Below, in pieces: positions 8,642 to 17,552 of a stretch of DNA of 23,748 nucleotides. The position numbers were made by a program, and so were the translations under genes. The stretch is from Perkinsus marinus ATCC 50983 (lineage: Eukaryota > Perkinsozoa > Perkinsida > Perkinsidae). The notes below the pieces were generated by a model. That model was not told where the DNA came from. It worked only from the letters and a program-made list of their open reading frames with translations, and did no database searches. The stretch covers positions 303,864 through 327,611 of the forward strand of contig NW_003213971.1 of NCBI RefSeq assembly GCF_000006405.1, in the 5' to 3' direction. How positions within the stretch are numbered: position 1 is the first letter of the stretch; every line of letters begins with the position of its first letter.

Positions 8642-8949
8642 GATAATGTTATCCTCAGGAGGACCGGAAATAGTTAAATCTGACGAGGAAGTTGATTTTG
8701 TGAGGAGTGACCTTCGCTGTAGATAGATGCCGTTTGCGCTTAATTATGTCTCTCCCATTGACTCGAATGACTTGCGGAGTCGGAAAACTACGTTGAATAT
8801 GTATTTAGAAACGGCGAGTAAAAACATTCAGCTGAAGACGGTGAAGACCTCGTCATGAATCTCCAACTCAGCCGCTTGAGTGACATAGACTCTCCCTCTA
8901 CGAAATATACTATGATGTAGCGTGAGATCACCACCGAACCCTCCTATTG
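8642..8949. other. Upstream region of the transporter gene
   Basis: I see no gene here. The transporter frame stays open for about 100 nt upstream of its ATG but contains no earlier Met. No promoter motif can be named with confidence. Confidence 0.35.
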
Positions 8950-10520
8950 TACACCACATATTTTGATTTGCACGCATGCTCGACATCTATTTTCGCGCGC
9001 CATAAATTCCTCACAGATGTCTGTGCGGTTCAGCGCAGAGTACGGACTCCGTACTACGGAGCCCTGCTAACGTGGGATCACGCTATACCGCTAGTATGGT
9101 ATCACTTCGTTACGGTTCTACTGTGTTAGGCCTGTTATATTGCTTTGTGCGATTCATGGTCTGTGCATGCGTGTTGTCTATTATTCCTGGGTTCCCTTAT
9201 TTCATAGGTTTCAAGGTTGGTTCTGAAGTCCGTTCTCTGAATCTTCCCTTGGGGCCTGGACTTAGGCATAGGGTATACGGTTTCGTTATTGTATACCCGC
9301 TAGTGGCTACGCTTCTTTCAATAGCTGAGGGGTAGTATACGGTATTTGCCAAGTGACAGATATTGAGTTCAATAAGTTATTCACGGTACTGACTCGAAGG
9401 GGTAAGAGCTCTAATACTATAGTGGATTACACTGACCATCCTATACCGATGTCTAAGATTGCTAAGGTCAGGGGTTATGCCTCTCATAAGGTCCGTGAGA
9501 GGCTGTATCAAGTCAACTGACAATTGCCTTAGTCAATTGAGTCTGGTTTGGAGTCAGGTCTCGGACACTCTACTCCCTAATGGTGAGTCACCATGCTTTG
9601 GATCGCATGGCCAACAGTCCAGACCCTCGCGGAATCGCGTATGTCACAAGTATCTTCCAGTTGGCAATTAACTATTCAGCGATGTCCAATTTCAATGCAG
9701 ACGATCATGGTTTGGCGCTTGGATTGTGAGAAGAACTCTGCTCTCGACCGGGTATATCTTTCTCCATGTAGCCAATATTGCGTTTGACGATACCTCAGTG
9801 CACAATATGAATATCAGAGCCGAACCGAACATGATATAGCATTGAACAGAGCTCGTTGAGGCCTTTCAAATGGTATCTTTTTTGTGTATGAACTGTCACG
9901 TGCCGCGAAGTTACGAAGATTGGGCCCTGTTTTGCACCACGCTGTCTAATGCGCTTCTACAGTTACCTACCACCTCATATGCAGACGTAAATTGTGGGGC
10001 GGCATCTCCGATCAGGCCACGTCGCCTGAAGTGGCCTTAGGGGGATCCTTCTCTTATCTGGTTCAGGCAACGTCTTATTCCCTCAACCCCTTGCTGTACG
10101 GCGAGTGACGACTCGGATATTGTCACGCCCACGCTCATAGGAAGAAACTTGGATCTTCCACGTACCGTTCTTATCATTATAGTAGGAAAAGGGCAGTAGC
10201 TCAACCCTACGTGTAGTCGCACGAGATGAGACTCTCTTCTAAGGCGGTTAATATCAAATTCCTCGTCGGGAAGTACATCAATAGCGACCTGGCCTCGTCG
10301 GCGCTCACTTCGTCGCTCTCACATCCCTCCACGCCATACGCGATGCAGAAGAGATCATGTGGACGATTTTCCGGTGGGATGGAGGATCTCCCAGGCTGAG
10401 AGTCTCAGCGCAGAAGCTCTTTATAGCCCCAATCGACTCGCCGGCCGGTTTCGTCCTTCCTGGGTTGTTCTCCTTGAAGGAAGAGCGAAGATCGTAAATT
10501 GCTAGGATAAACTTCTAGTA
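8950..10520 (+). pseudogene. Decayed coding-like tract, possible old mobile or viral copy
   Basis: Several plus-strand stretches here read like real protein, yet they are not bordered by splice sites and do not form one gene. The region looks GC-richer than its surroundings. It is clearly broken, with multiple interruptions. I cannot assign a family with confidence; a retroelement or a copy of an RNA-virus gene are both possible. I treat it as a fossil of unknown age. Confidence 0.3.
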
Positions 10521-10846
10521 TATGACGTTATCCTGTAGATCGCCCTCCTCGCGAAGAGCATGCACTATTGCTCGAGGCATGAAACCTCCTCTTGTCATGA
10601 ATATCACTTTTTTCTTGACCTCGTTCTCAAGAACCGCCGGGCCTCGCCCAGTCTGGGGATTATCAGTGATAATTTATCACGTCTCTCATGGGCAGGGTGT
10701 TCTGCGAAGTTACTCGTGATCTCAAATTGCTCACCATCGCCTCGAGTCATTCGAGTCGAATGTACATAACGAAAGGGCAAGGTTGAAACTTAGAATGGTT
10801 TTCGCGATTGTGAGGGCAGCGGTAACGTATCGCTATTGGCAATAGC

Positions 10847-11206
10847 CTATTGCCCGACGTTCTTGGGGTAGCTCACATTACTCCGTTCCATCGCCGGACC
10901 GTCTGCGGGTAAGCCGCTGAGTTCAATCAACCGCTCTCGGGCTTCCCGTTCGGAGCAGAATTTCTGCAGTGTTGCGGCATGGTAGTACCATGATGGTACT
11001 CGCACCGGGTGCGACGCACCCACGCCCACGAATTCCGCGACTCCGCGACGGCTTTGGATCTTCATTCTTGAATCAGCCTGGACCTCGCTAGCCAGACCGG
11101 GATTAGCAGGGTTTGAGGCTTCAGCCCCCTGGTTTGAGGTCAACTGTCTAATCGCATCTTGTAACGACTTGATCGTGTTCGTCAACTCGTCCACAAGCTG
11201 TTCCAT
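10847..11206 (-). CDS. 119-residue coiled-coil protein fragment, possible retroelement ORF
   Basis: The open frame starts with an acidic amphipathic helix (MEQLVDELTNTIKSLQDAIR) likely to form a coiled coil. A polar linker and a region with VRVPSWYYHAATLQKF follow. Such an N-terminal layout is common in the first protein of retroelements, but no diagnostic zinc knuckle or enzyme domain follows. Coding-like sequence seems to continue in the same direction to its left in decayed form. It is best read as part of a broken old element. Confidence 0.3.
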   Translation of the reverse strand: MEQLVDELTNTIKSLQDAIRQLTSNQGAEASNPANPGLASEVQADSRMKIQSRRGVAEFVGVGASHPVRVPSWYYHAATLQKFCSEREARERLIELSGLPADGPAMERSNVSYPKNVGQ

Positions 11207-12020
11207 TTGAATCTAGAAAGAGCAAAAGACTGAAGGCGTGTCTCAATTTCATATTCTCGAATTGAGCACTCGAAAAGGCCTGATCACTGTGAGCAAATCG
11301 CTGATCAGGCCTCGATGCTCGCCTTATGTAGTGGAGCGAAGCGTGAACGGAGGTTGTTCTATAATGCCTGATCCGATAGCCGTGTTGTCACAACGTGTAG
11401 TTTAGTGGGTAGGGTAGTTAGCCGCGAGTTGCAAGGCCTGCTAAACTTGTCATGCTCGCTATTCGAAGCTGTATAAGATGCGGCCTTTCCTGTGATGAGC
11501 TCCCCGTGACTCGAACTCGCTCAGATTATAGAGTAAGGGTGCACCTGCAGCTATACAAACGCGGCCTCTCCAAAAGAAGCCGAAAAAATTGTGCAGGAAT
11601 TTGGGGGGTGTAGCGGTAATTTCTGGGGCCGATGTCTCAAAATCGAGGGGGAATCCCTCTAAGGTGCGGGAAAGTGAGGGTCCAACTTTAGTTCCATGAC
11701 TTCTAGTCTCTGGCTATCGAGATAGTCATGGGCGAGTGCTGCAGACAGCAATGCACATTGCTATGACCATATTCCAAACTTCAACCCAAGACTAAGCTGA
11801 GACTCCAGCTGCACCAATGATCCTGTCAGTTTCGGGAAAACGGGATCATAGGTCATGGATCAGCGAACTAAAATTGATAAGTGATATGATCACTTGTACG
11901 GCTAGTGAGGCGCTCAATCAAGGGGGCATATTCTCCCGCGTATCTGACGATTGTGCGATTCTCAAGTCCTTTGTAATATTTCATTCGACATAGGATCAGG
12001 GATTCAATCAACTTTCCAAA
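11207..12020. other. Intergenic stretch with several short inverted repeats
   Basis: No gene is recognised. An 11-bp perfect inverted repeat (AGGCCTGATCA at 11276-11286 and its complement at 11302-11312) flanks a 15-nt loop. Other small pairs are CTCAATT at 11242 with AATTGAG at 11260, and CCATGACT at 11694 with AGTCATGG at 11724. A minus-strand B-box-like GCGAGTTCGAGTCACGGGG lies near 11500-11520. Confidence 0.4.
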
Positions 12021-12071
12021 TTAAAGATCTCACACTATTATATAGATATTATATATGTGTCAGATCTTTAA
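12021..12071. repeat. AT-rich hairpin palindrome
   Basis: The arms 12021-12035 and 12057-12071 pair at 14 of 15 positions around TTAAAGATCT, enclosing a 21-nt loop of almost pure A/T. It lies about 180 nt beyond the stop codon of the PGAM5-like gene. It could be a mobile-element core or a 3'-end structure. Confidence 0.6.
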
Positions 12072-12247
12072 TTGCATATACTAATATAACCTTTAATAGG
12101 CTATATACCTCAACGTGGTTCATCGTATTGTCTTTATCGTTGAATAATGAGGTACATAGTGAAACCATAAATTTGCATGCAGGAACGCCCAACAGAACTC
12201 AACCGAAGACCATGAGCAGAAACGTGTCAAACCACCAGGTTGCAGCA

Positions 12248-13855
12248 CTAGCTGTCATGTTCATCTCTCGAATTCTCCTTCAATAACTGGATATGTCCAC
12301 AGTCACCAACCATACAAGCCTGCACTCTCCCTTCTTTGCTGACCTCAATAGCGGTTACTGATGCAGGACTTAGCATAAATCGCAACCAGTACGAAGAGGG
12401 TAGCTGTAGTGCTCGACATAACTATGAAGGCAGGCACAGTGGCATTGCCCTGCATGGACGTCCAGGGACTTACAAAATATCGTGTCTGATTGCCATGCCC
12501 GACTAAGACATCAATACCAACACGCTCTTCATCTGTATCAGCATCATCGCTGTCGGACTTGATGCTCCGTTTCGATTTATTATACAGGACACGAGGAGGC
12601 TTGTTCGATAGTGATTGTGGTCTATCGAAGTACGTGCGGAACCTAGGACTGATGCTTATAGGAGGATCAGGGCATTCGAAATATCACTCACCCAGATTCC
12701 AGACGAGCTGTTTCCTCTGGGACTATCATGTCTGGTGTCAATGCCGATACGGCGGGATCCTGAACATGCACACCTTTAGGTTTAGCCAATCAGCTCATGT
12801 TCCCATGTTGAATGGTGAGGAATACACACTCGTACAAGTCTGTATGGTCGACAGAGACATGGCGATATCAAAGCTCCTCCAACTCGATGCTTTCCGCAGT
12901 TCGAGTCAGTCTATCACGTGACTTACTGGTAACTCGGGAAAGCCTTCGTCTAGAAGTGTTGTAGGTTCCAAGGCAACTCCCAAACGGGCGGCGATTATCT
13001 CAGCTGAAGACCTACATATAACAGCCCTAACGCGTCTACTTCTGCTGGGGGGATTGTGAATGACCAGGGTGAAAAATGTGAATATGGTAAACTACGCATA
13101 TGGGGTGTGTTCTTTGAACACGTCTATCCAAGCGAAATCTCATAATGTGGTGAGAGTATATTCCAGCACTGTAACTCATGAAACATCACAACTCCCTTAC
13201 GTCGCTTCTTGGGATGACGAATGCACGACCGCCCGGACTTTGCCGCCTGTTTGGGCGACTATTGACGCAATTCGCTCCGATGTGAGCACCATCTCTCTTT
13301 TGCCAGTGTTCGACAGCTCCATCTTGTCGCTAGACACGAACAACACTTTGTATCCGTTCAATTCAAACCGATCTACTTGTGTTTCTGAACTGTTCCGTGG
13401 CGTACCATGAGAATCAGCCTTCGATTGATGCACTGTTCAGTTTCCCACCTAAATGAACGATCTCATTCGTGCTTAGTGCATTGACTGTTATTGTTACCTT
13501 TTACGTTTGGATTTGAGAGAATCGTCAATCGCAGGTTGCACGAGCATGTCAGAATCATCTAGTAGCTCATAGGAGTCCCATTCTAGTGCAAAAAAATGTC
13601 AAGACCCGATTGCACTGTGAGCGGCCTACCAGGATCCCAACAGAAACCAGCCCGGATAGAGGCATCAATTTGCTCAAGATTTTTCAACACTATGTAGTCG
13701 TAAATAACGTTACCAACACCGATAGCTGAAAACACAAACTTCTGAATCAATTCACTGGTATTGTTGCTGACACAATCCGGTGAGTCCAAGAAGAACAGCG
13801 AAGCGCTTGAATTGCGCCTTATAGCTCGGCTTTTTTGTATGAGAGGTGTTGGTAA
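12248..13855 (-). CDS. PGAM5-like histidine-phosphatase family protein, 5' end unresolved
   Basis: PGAM5 proteins are Ser/Thr/His phosphatases of the histidine-phosphatase (phosphoglycerate mutase) fold, usually membrane-anchored at mitochondria. The exons on the minus strand are about 13855-13630, 13582-13498, 13448-13377, 13329-13201, 13011-12927, 12759-12692, 12648-12474 and 12421-12248. All junctions are GT-AG and in phase. Motifs in order are CWDPEWDSYELL (PGAM5 WDPNWD motif), LILMVRHGTVQ (catalytic His), VVHSSSQEA, LLDEGFPELPDPAVS, VLVGHGNQTRYF (second catalytic His), RALQLPSSYWLRFMLSPASV and QACMVGDCGHI. A hydrophobic helix, FVFSAIGVGNVIYDYIV, precedes the domain. The pocket Arg expected in HSSMTRA is Glu here (codon 13206-13208). 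The first exon is open to 13855 but has no Met, so an upstream exon must exist. An extra 48-nt intron inside it, ending before CTATCGG, is possible. Confidence 0.88.
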
Positions 13856-14366
13856 TCACCGCAAAGCGGCGAGCAATGAATCGGAGCCTCGGATTGATGA
13901 ACATAGCGAAGTGAGTGATGATACTATAAAAACTCCCAGTGAAACGAGTCATAAGAATTCACTGACATTTCCAATTCAACAGACATTAATTATTCAGTAA
14001 TAAAGTGTTAACTGAGCACTTCATCTGGAAGCTGTTTGAGCTGTTGACCTTATAGTAATGGCATTGCCCCTACGAAAGAACTCCAAGTTTTTTCGTGGAA
14101 ACAGAGTTACATTCGCTTGACATGGTATCATTAGATTACACGAGTCAGGAATGAAACGTTGATGGACCTCAGCCAGTTGACCCATAGGTTCATGAACTAC
14201 GGGTAACGGCATAGATGAGGAGGTTATTAGTGTAATAATAAAAGGAGGCGGCAAGTGTTCTTCTTCTTCTTATTGATGTTTATCATCATCATTATTGCAT
14301 TACCATCATCAGTCAATGTTGTATACGGTATTATTACGAAATCACCGCCGCTTATACTCTACATAA
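13856..14366. other. Stretch between PGAM5-like and fluoride-channel genes
   Basis: The missing first exon of the PGAM5-like gene should lie here on the minus strand. One candidate is the open frame around 14197-14021 (MPLPVVHEPMGQLAEVHQRF), but I could not fix a junction. On the plus strand a short signal-peptide-like frame (MFIIIIIALPSSVNVVYG) begins near 14276, with no supported continuation. Confidence 0.3.
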
Positions 14367-14373
14367 TCATGTG

Positions 14374-14500
14374 GGTGGGGCGGCTATGCCACTCGATGAT
14401 ATGCCTCAATAAGATAAATTTCCCCAGGTGGGGCGACTATGCCACATGAAGATATGCCTCAATAAGATAAATTCCTCCACGTGGGGCGACTATGCCACAC
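14374..14500 (+). repeat. 53-bp tandem repeat, about 2.3 copies
   Basis: The motif GTGGGGCGACTATGCCAC recurs at 14375, 14428 and 14481, a period of exactly 53 nt. ATATGCCTCAATAAGATAAA follows in the first two units. A lone GGCGGCTATGCCACAG at 14562 looks like a displaced fragment. Units differ by a few substitutions. Confidence 0.8.
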
Positions 14501-14866
14501 CACGATGCGCGTCACCAAATCTTCCGACGTTGCACATTATACTTGTTGAGATATTTCAGAGGCGGCTATGCCACAGCTTCAGACATGTCATGTCCAAATA
14601 CTTCACTAAATTCACATCTCTATCACTACTCATCGAAAGCGGCGGCTTGTTGGATCTTGCACACTTAGGTATTCCTCAATGGGTTGGACAGGGGTAAGCA
14701 TAAAGGCGGCTGGTGGTTACTTTCTCTTAGCGACCTTTCTCAAGCTCATACTATGAACTGCATCATCATAGGACCTCCTTGGGTGCGTAGTTGTTCTCGG
14801 CGTCGTTATATTTTCTGACAGTGTTGTGTGGTTGACACAAGGACCTCTCACGTGTTGATCATTCGC
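14501..14866. other. Upstream region of the fluoride-channel gene
   Basis: I see no gene. The stretch repeats short GGCGGCT motifs (14562, 14641, 14704), related to the tandem repeat just upstream. No TATA box or other named element can be assigned. Confidence 0.35.
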
Positions 14867-16623
14867 ATGTCATCATCATCACCTTCAAGTTTAGCCACTG
14901 CTTCTACTGCCTCTGAGAGTAACATGAAGACGGGATTAAAGCAATTCCATCACCGATTAATGGAACACTGGATCCTCCCCGTGTTTGGTATCACAGCATA
15001 CTCAGTAAGACTACTACAACTCCAATACTCAAAGCTCTTCCTTCCTATCAGATGCTGGGTACTGCTAGTCGTATTGCAATCACTGACGGCACCAAGGGCG
15101 GAGACTTCTTCTCCTCGTACAGCTATTTTGCCGCTAATTGCACCGGTTCACTTGTGATGGGCCTAATCAATGGTATACCTGATCTCAAGGCGAAGTGCCC
15201 GGGTTTCCATCACGGTAATGCTCTTCCCTATTCAGTGTGAAGGCTCATTGATTCACTTCAGGTATGACAGTAGGCTTCTGTGGTTGCTTCACCACGTTTA
15301 GTAGTTGGATATATGCTATTGTAAAATCTCCCACGCCTAGCATCGGAGCAGTAAGTTGTCGGGTGTCTCTCGTAGGTGTTGATTGCCCACTATGTGGAGA
15401 TCTTAGTGTAGTGGTATTATTCGTGGCTCTCCTAGTCTGGGTCGTAGGTTCGAATCCTTCAGATTGCTTGCATGTGTTTAGGTTGAATTCTTCTCGGGCA
15501 TGTCAATGCCATTCATATCGTGGCTCCTTGGTAATGATATCGGAGCAGTTTTTGTAGATCTCTATAAGGACCGAGAGCCTTGGTTCAGTGATAAGACTTG
15601 GTATCTCATTGACAAGGTAACGACTAAGCTATTGCCTGAGCCTTTATATGCATCATGCTGTATAGGTTCTCGTATTCTTCCCCTACGTCTTCACTGCTCT
15701 TCTGTTCCCTCTTATTGCCACTCAAGGGGTCTTCCCTCCCAGTAGCGTTTATGCTAGTTTGTTATCACCAATAGGAGCTGTTCCTCGATGGATCTCGAGT
15801 AGCTATCTCAACTCGTTATGGCCTCAGTTCCCACTAGGTAGTAGTTATACATAAACTAGTCTATTTCATATCCTCCTTCCTCATGCAGGTACATTCATAG
15901 CAAACTTGTTTGCTGTGGCATTCGACGGTATCCTCATGGGAGCTGCACCAGGCAATACCTTCGCTGCTTATTGTATTACCGGTAATAATAATAATGGGAG
16001 ATCTTCGACTACCCACATACCGGAACTAGGAGATTCTTATATCGCGTAAATAAGTGTCGTGTAAAATGTTGGATAATGCGTCTTCAGTGTGAGATTATAT
16101 GCACATGGTCAACTACATGTGTTGACGAGAACTTTTGGAAAGCCTGAGGAAATCTTGGGAAGTTTTTGTCGGTTTTTGTACATTTCTACTCGAAGTCGCG
16201 TGTAATATCAACAACGTAGTGAGGCAATTTCTGCTGAGCTCGCTTGAGGAAACCAAAGATATATCTTCCAATACTGTATATTCTATGAGTTTGAGGATTT
16301 AGGTATCGGTGGTTCCTGGTCTACCGTGTCGAGCTTTGTAAACGATACATTCAACCTCTATCGTAAGGAGTGGGAATGCAAGCGGAGCGTAGCTGTGAAT
16401 AAATTCTGGGTCTACTGGTAATACTAGAAAAAGGGATATGACCAAAATGGGGTGTCTCTGCATTGTGTTTGCATAAATTAGCATCGCAAAATATGACAAA
16501 ATTTTGGTATAAGTCTGTGCGGTTTTACGTTCTCCTTAGTGAATTTATTAATGTAGGTACCTTACAGTGTCGGTAGGCATAAGCTTATCTGTAGCGGCTA
16601 TTGTGCATGCGTGCACCGAGTAG
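14867..16623 (+). CDS. FEX: Two-domain fluoride channel/exporter (FEX, CrcB/Fluc family)
   Basis: FEX proteins let fluoride leave the cytosol; eukaryotic members are two CrcB domains in one chain. The exons are 14867-15004, 15052-15214, 15262-15350, 15482-15616, 15666-15837, 15889-15981, 16303-16417 and 16557-16623. All junctions are GT-AG and phases agree, giving 323 residues. Domain 1 has the pore Asn in YFAANCTGSLVMG (N75) and the break motif GFCGCFTTFSSW (105-116). Domain 2 has the matching GTFIANLFAVAFDG (N238) and GIGGSWSTVSSF (264-275). The last membrane helix is YLTVSVGISLSVAAIVHA. Domain 2 reads STVS where bacterial single-domain proteins usually have TTFS. Introns are 47, 47, 131, 49, 51, 321 and 139 nt. 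The 131-nt intron holds a tRNA-like unit and the 321-nt one a family B repeat. The first ATG after 14828 in frame was taken as start. Confidence 0.92.
15395..15466 (+). repeat. tRNA-like (SINE-like) unit in fluoride-channel intron 3
   Basis: The segment has an A-box-like TTAGTGTAGTGGTATTATTC and a B-box GTAGGTTCGAATCCTTC, correctly spaced. The ends GAGATCT and AGATTGC pair at six of seven positions like an acceptor stem. The anticodon stem is poor. It looks like a degenerate tRNA or the head of a tRNA-derived SINE rather than a working tRNA gene. Confidence 0.55.
16085..16270 (+). repeat. Dispersed repeat family B, copy in fluoride-channel intron 6
   Basis: It starts with ATTATATGCACATGGTCAAC. 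It passes through CTCGAAGTCGCGTGTAAT and ends near GAGCTCGCTTGAGGAAA, the same block order as the other family B copies. Confidence 0.6.
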
Positions 16624-17109
16624 TCAGTATATAAGCATCTGCTACATAAGCTCATTCGCGACATAATATTTATCCTCCGTTATTGTTGTTGTTCCTCCTC
16701 TTCCTTACAACGTTATCTAGATCTGTTGCGCCTAACACTCATTCATTACGAATTGATTTCCGATGGTGTTAATGATCAAATTAGCAGATTATTGTTTGTC
16801 CCTATTGTCCAGGACTATTGGTAATGCCAATTGTTATTACCTCTTGTTGTGGCTTATAGTTCCAGAGGGTATTCATAAATCTGTAGTATTCGATGTAATA
16901 TCAGATCGCTTTGAGTTGGTAACCATATAGGAGTTTGTATGTTTGTAAAAATAAATATGTTATCAATTCTGACCCTTGAACTAGCGCGTTTGATGCACAA
17001 GAATTAAAATGTCTATTGCATTCTGGCATTAATAAGAATCGATCTGGGACTGTATCGCATAAACAACAGTGAACACCGCTATAATAACGACAAGTTGGTA
17101 ACTATCATT
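16624..17109. other. Intergenic stretch downstream of fluoride channel
   Basis: It is A/T-rich with no exon-like frame. I see no named element. Confidence 0.35.
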
Positions 17110-17275
17110 GGAGTTTCACCACCCTAGTGATATGATAAACACTAGTGAAAAATATATTTCACGACTACTGCATATCACCGCGAATATCGCGTTATTCACC
17201 GAGTTTTACGCCACTTCACGTAAAACGGGTGAAACTTTAATATATTCAACACCGAGTGATTAACGTGAAATTTGC
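17110..17275. repeat. Cluster of TTCAC/GTGAA motifs upstream of bestrophin
   Basis: GTTTCACC near 17112 pairs with GGTGAAAC near 17229, and several further TTTCAC/GTGAAA copies lie between. The sequence at 17182-17204 matches the reverse complement of 6935-6957 at 22 of 23 positions, so part of this is a dispersed repeat. Confidence 0.5.
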
Positions 17276-17552
17276 CCCCTCCCTCCCTAGTAGTGGCGTT
17301 ATTATTCACCTTGTACGAGTAGTCGTCAGAGGCGGTGTGCTTGTGAGTGACACTACTACTACCAGCTTGGGTGGTATGGATATCGGAGGAGAATAATGGA
17401 TGTCTAGGCGTTGGATTGGAGGAAGTGTGGTCTGTACCAGCGTAAATTCGTTGTGAATTGAGTCTATGGTGACACGTAGAGTTGTGTTCTAGTGTGAATG
17501 AGATAAACTCACTTTTATTATTAATGAACAGAAGTGTTGTCAACGGTTGCTG
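17276..17552. other. Region just upstream of bestrophin start
   Basis: No gene is recognised. A minus-strand open frame covers it, but its composition and overlap with the 5' end of bestrophin suggest chance. Confidence 0.3.

Noticed and set aside
13197-13433. Stand-alone minus-strand ORF that appears to lack the catalytic RHG motif
   Set aside because: It is exon 4 of the PGAM5-like gene plus read-through of the preceding 47-nt intron. The true upstream exon carries MVRHG in another frame, so the motif is not lost.
13752-14000. Overlapping ORFs on both strands at the 5' side of the PGAM5-like gene
   Set aside because: They overlap each other and exon 1 in different frames. None has a family resemblance or a workable junction.
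15445-15466. Functional tRNA gene in fluoride-channel intron 3
   Set aside because: A and B boxes and an acceptor-like stem are present, but the anticodon stem is poor and the T stem imperfect. It is better seen as a SINE-like relic.
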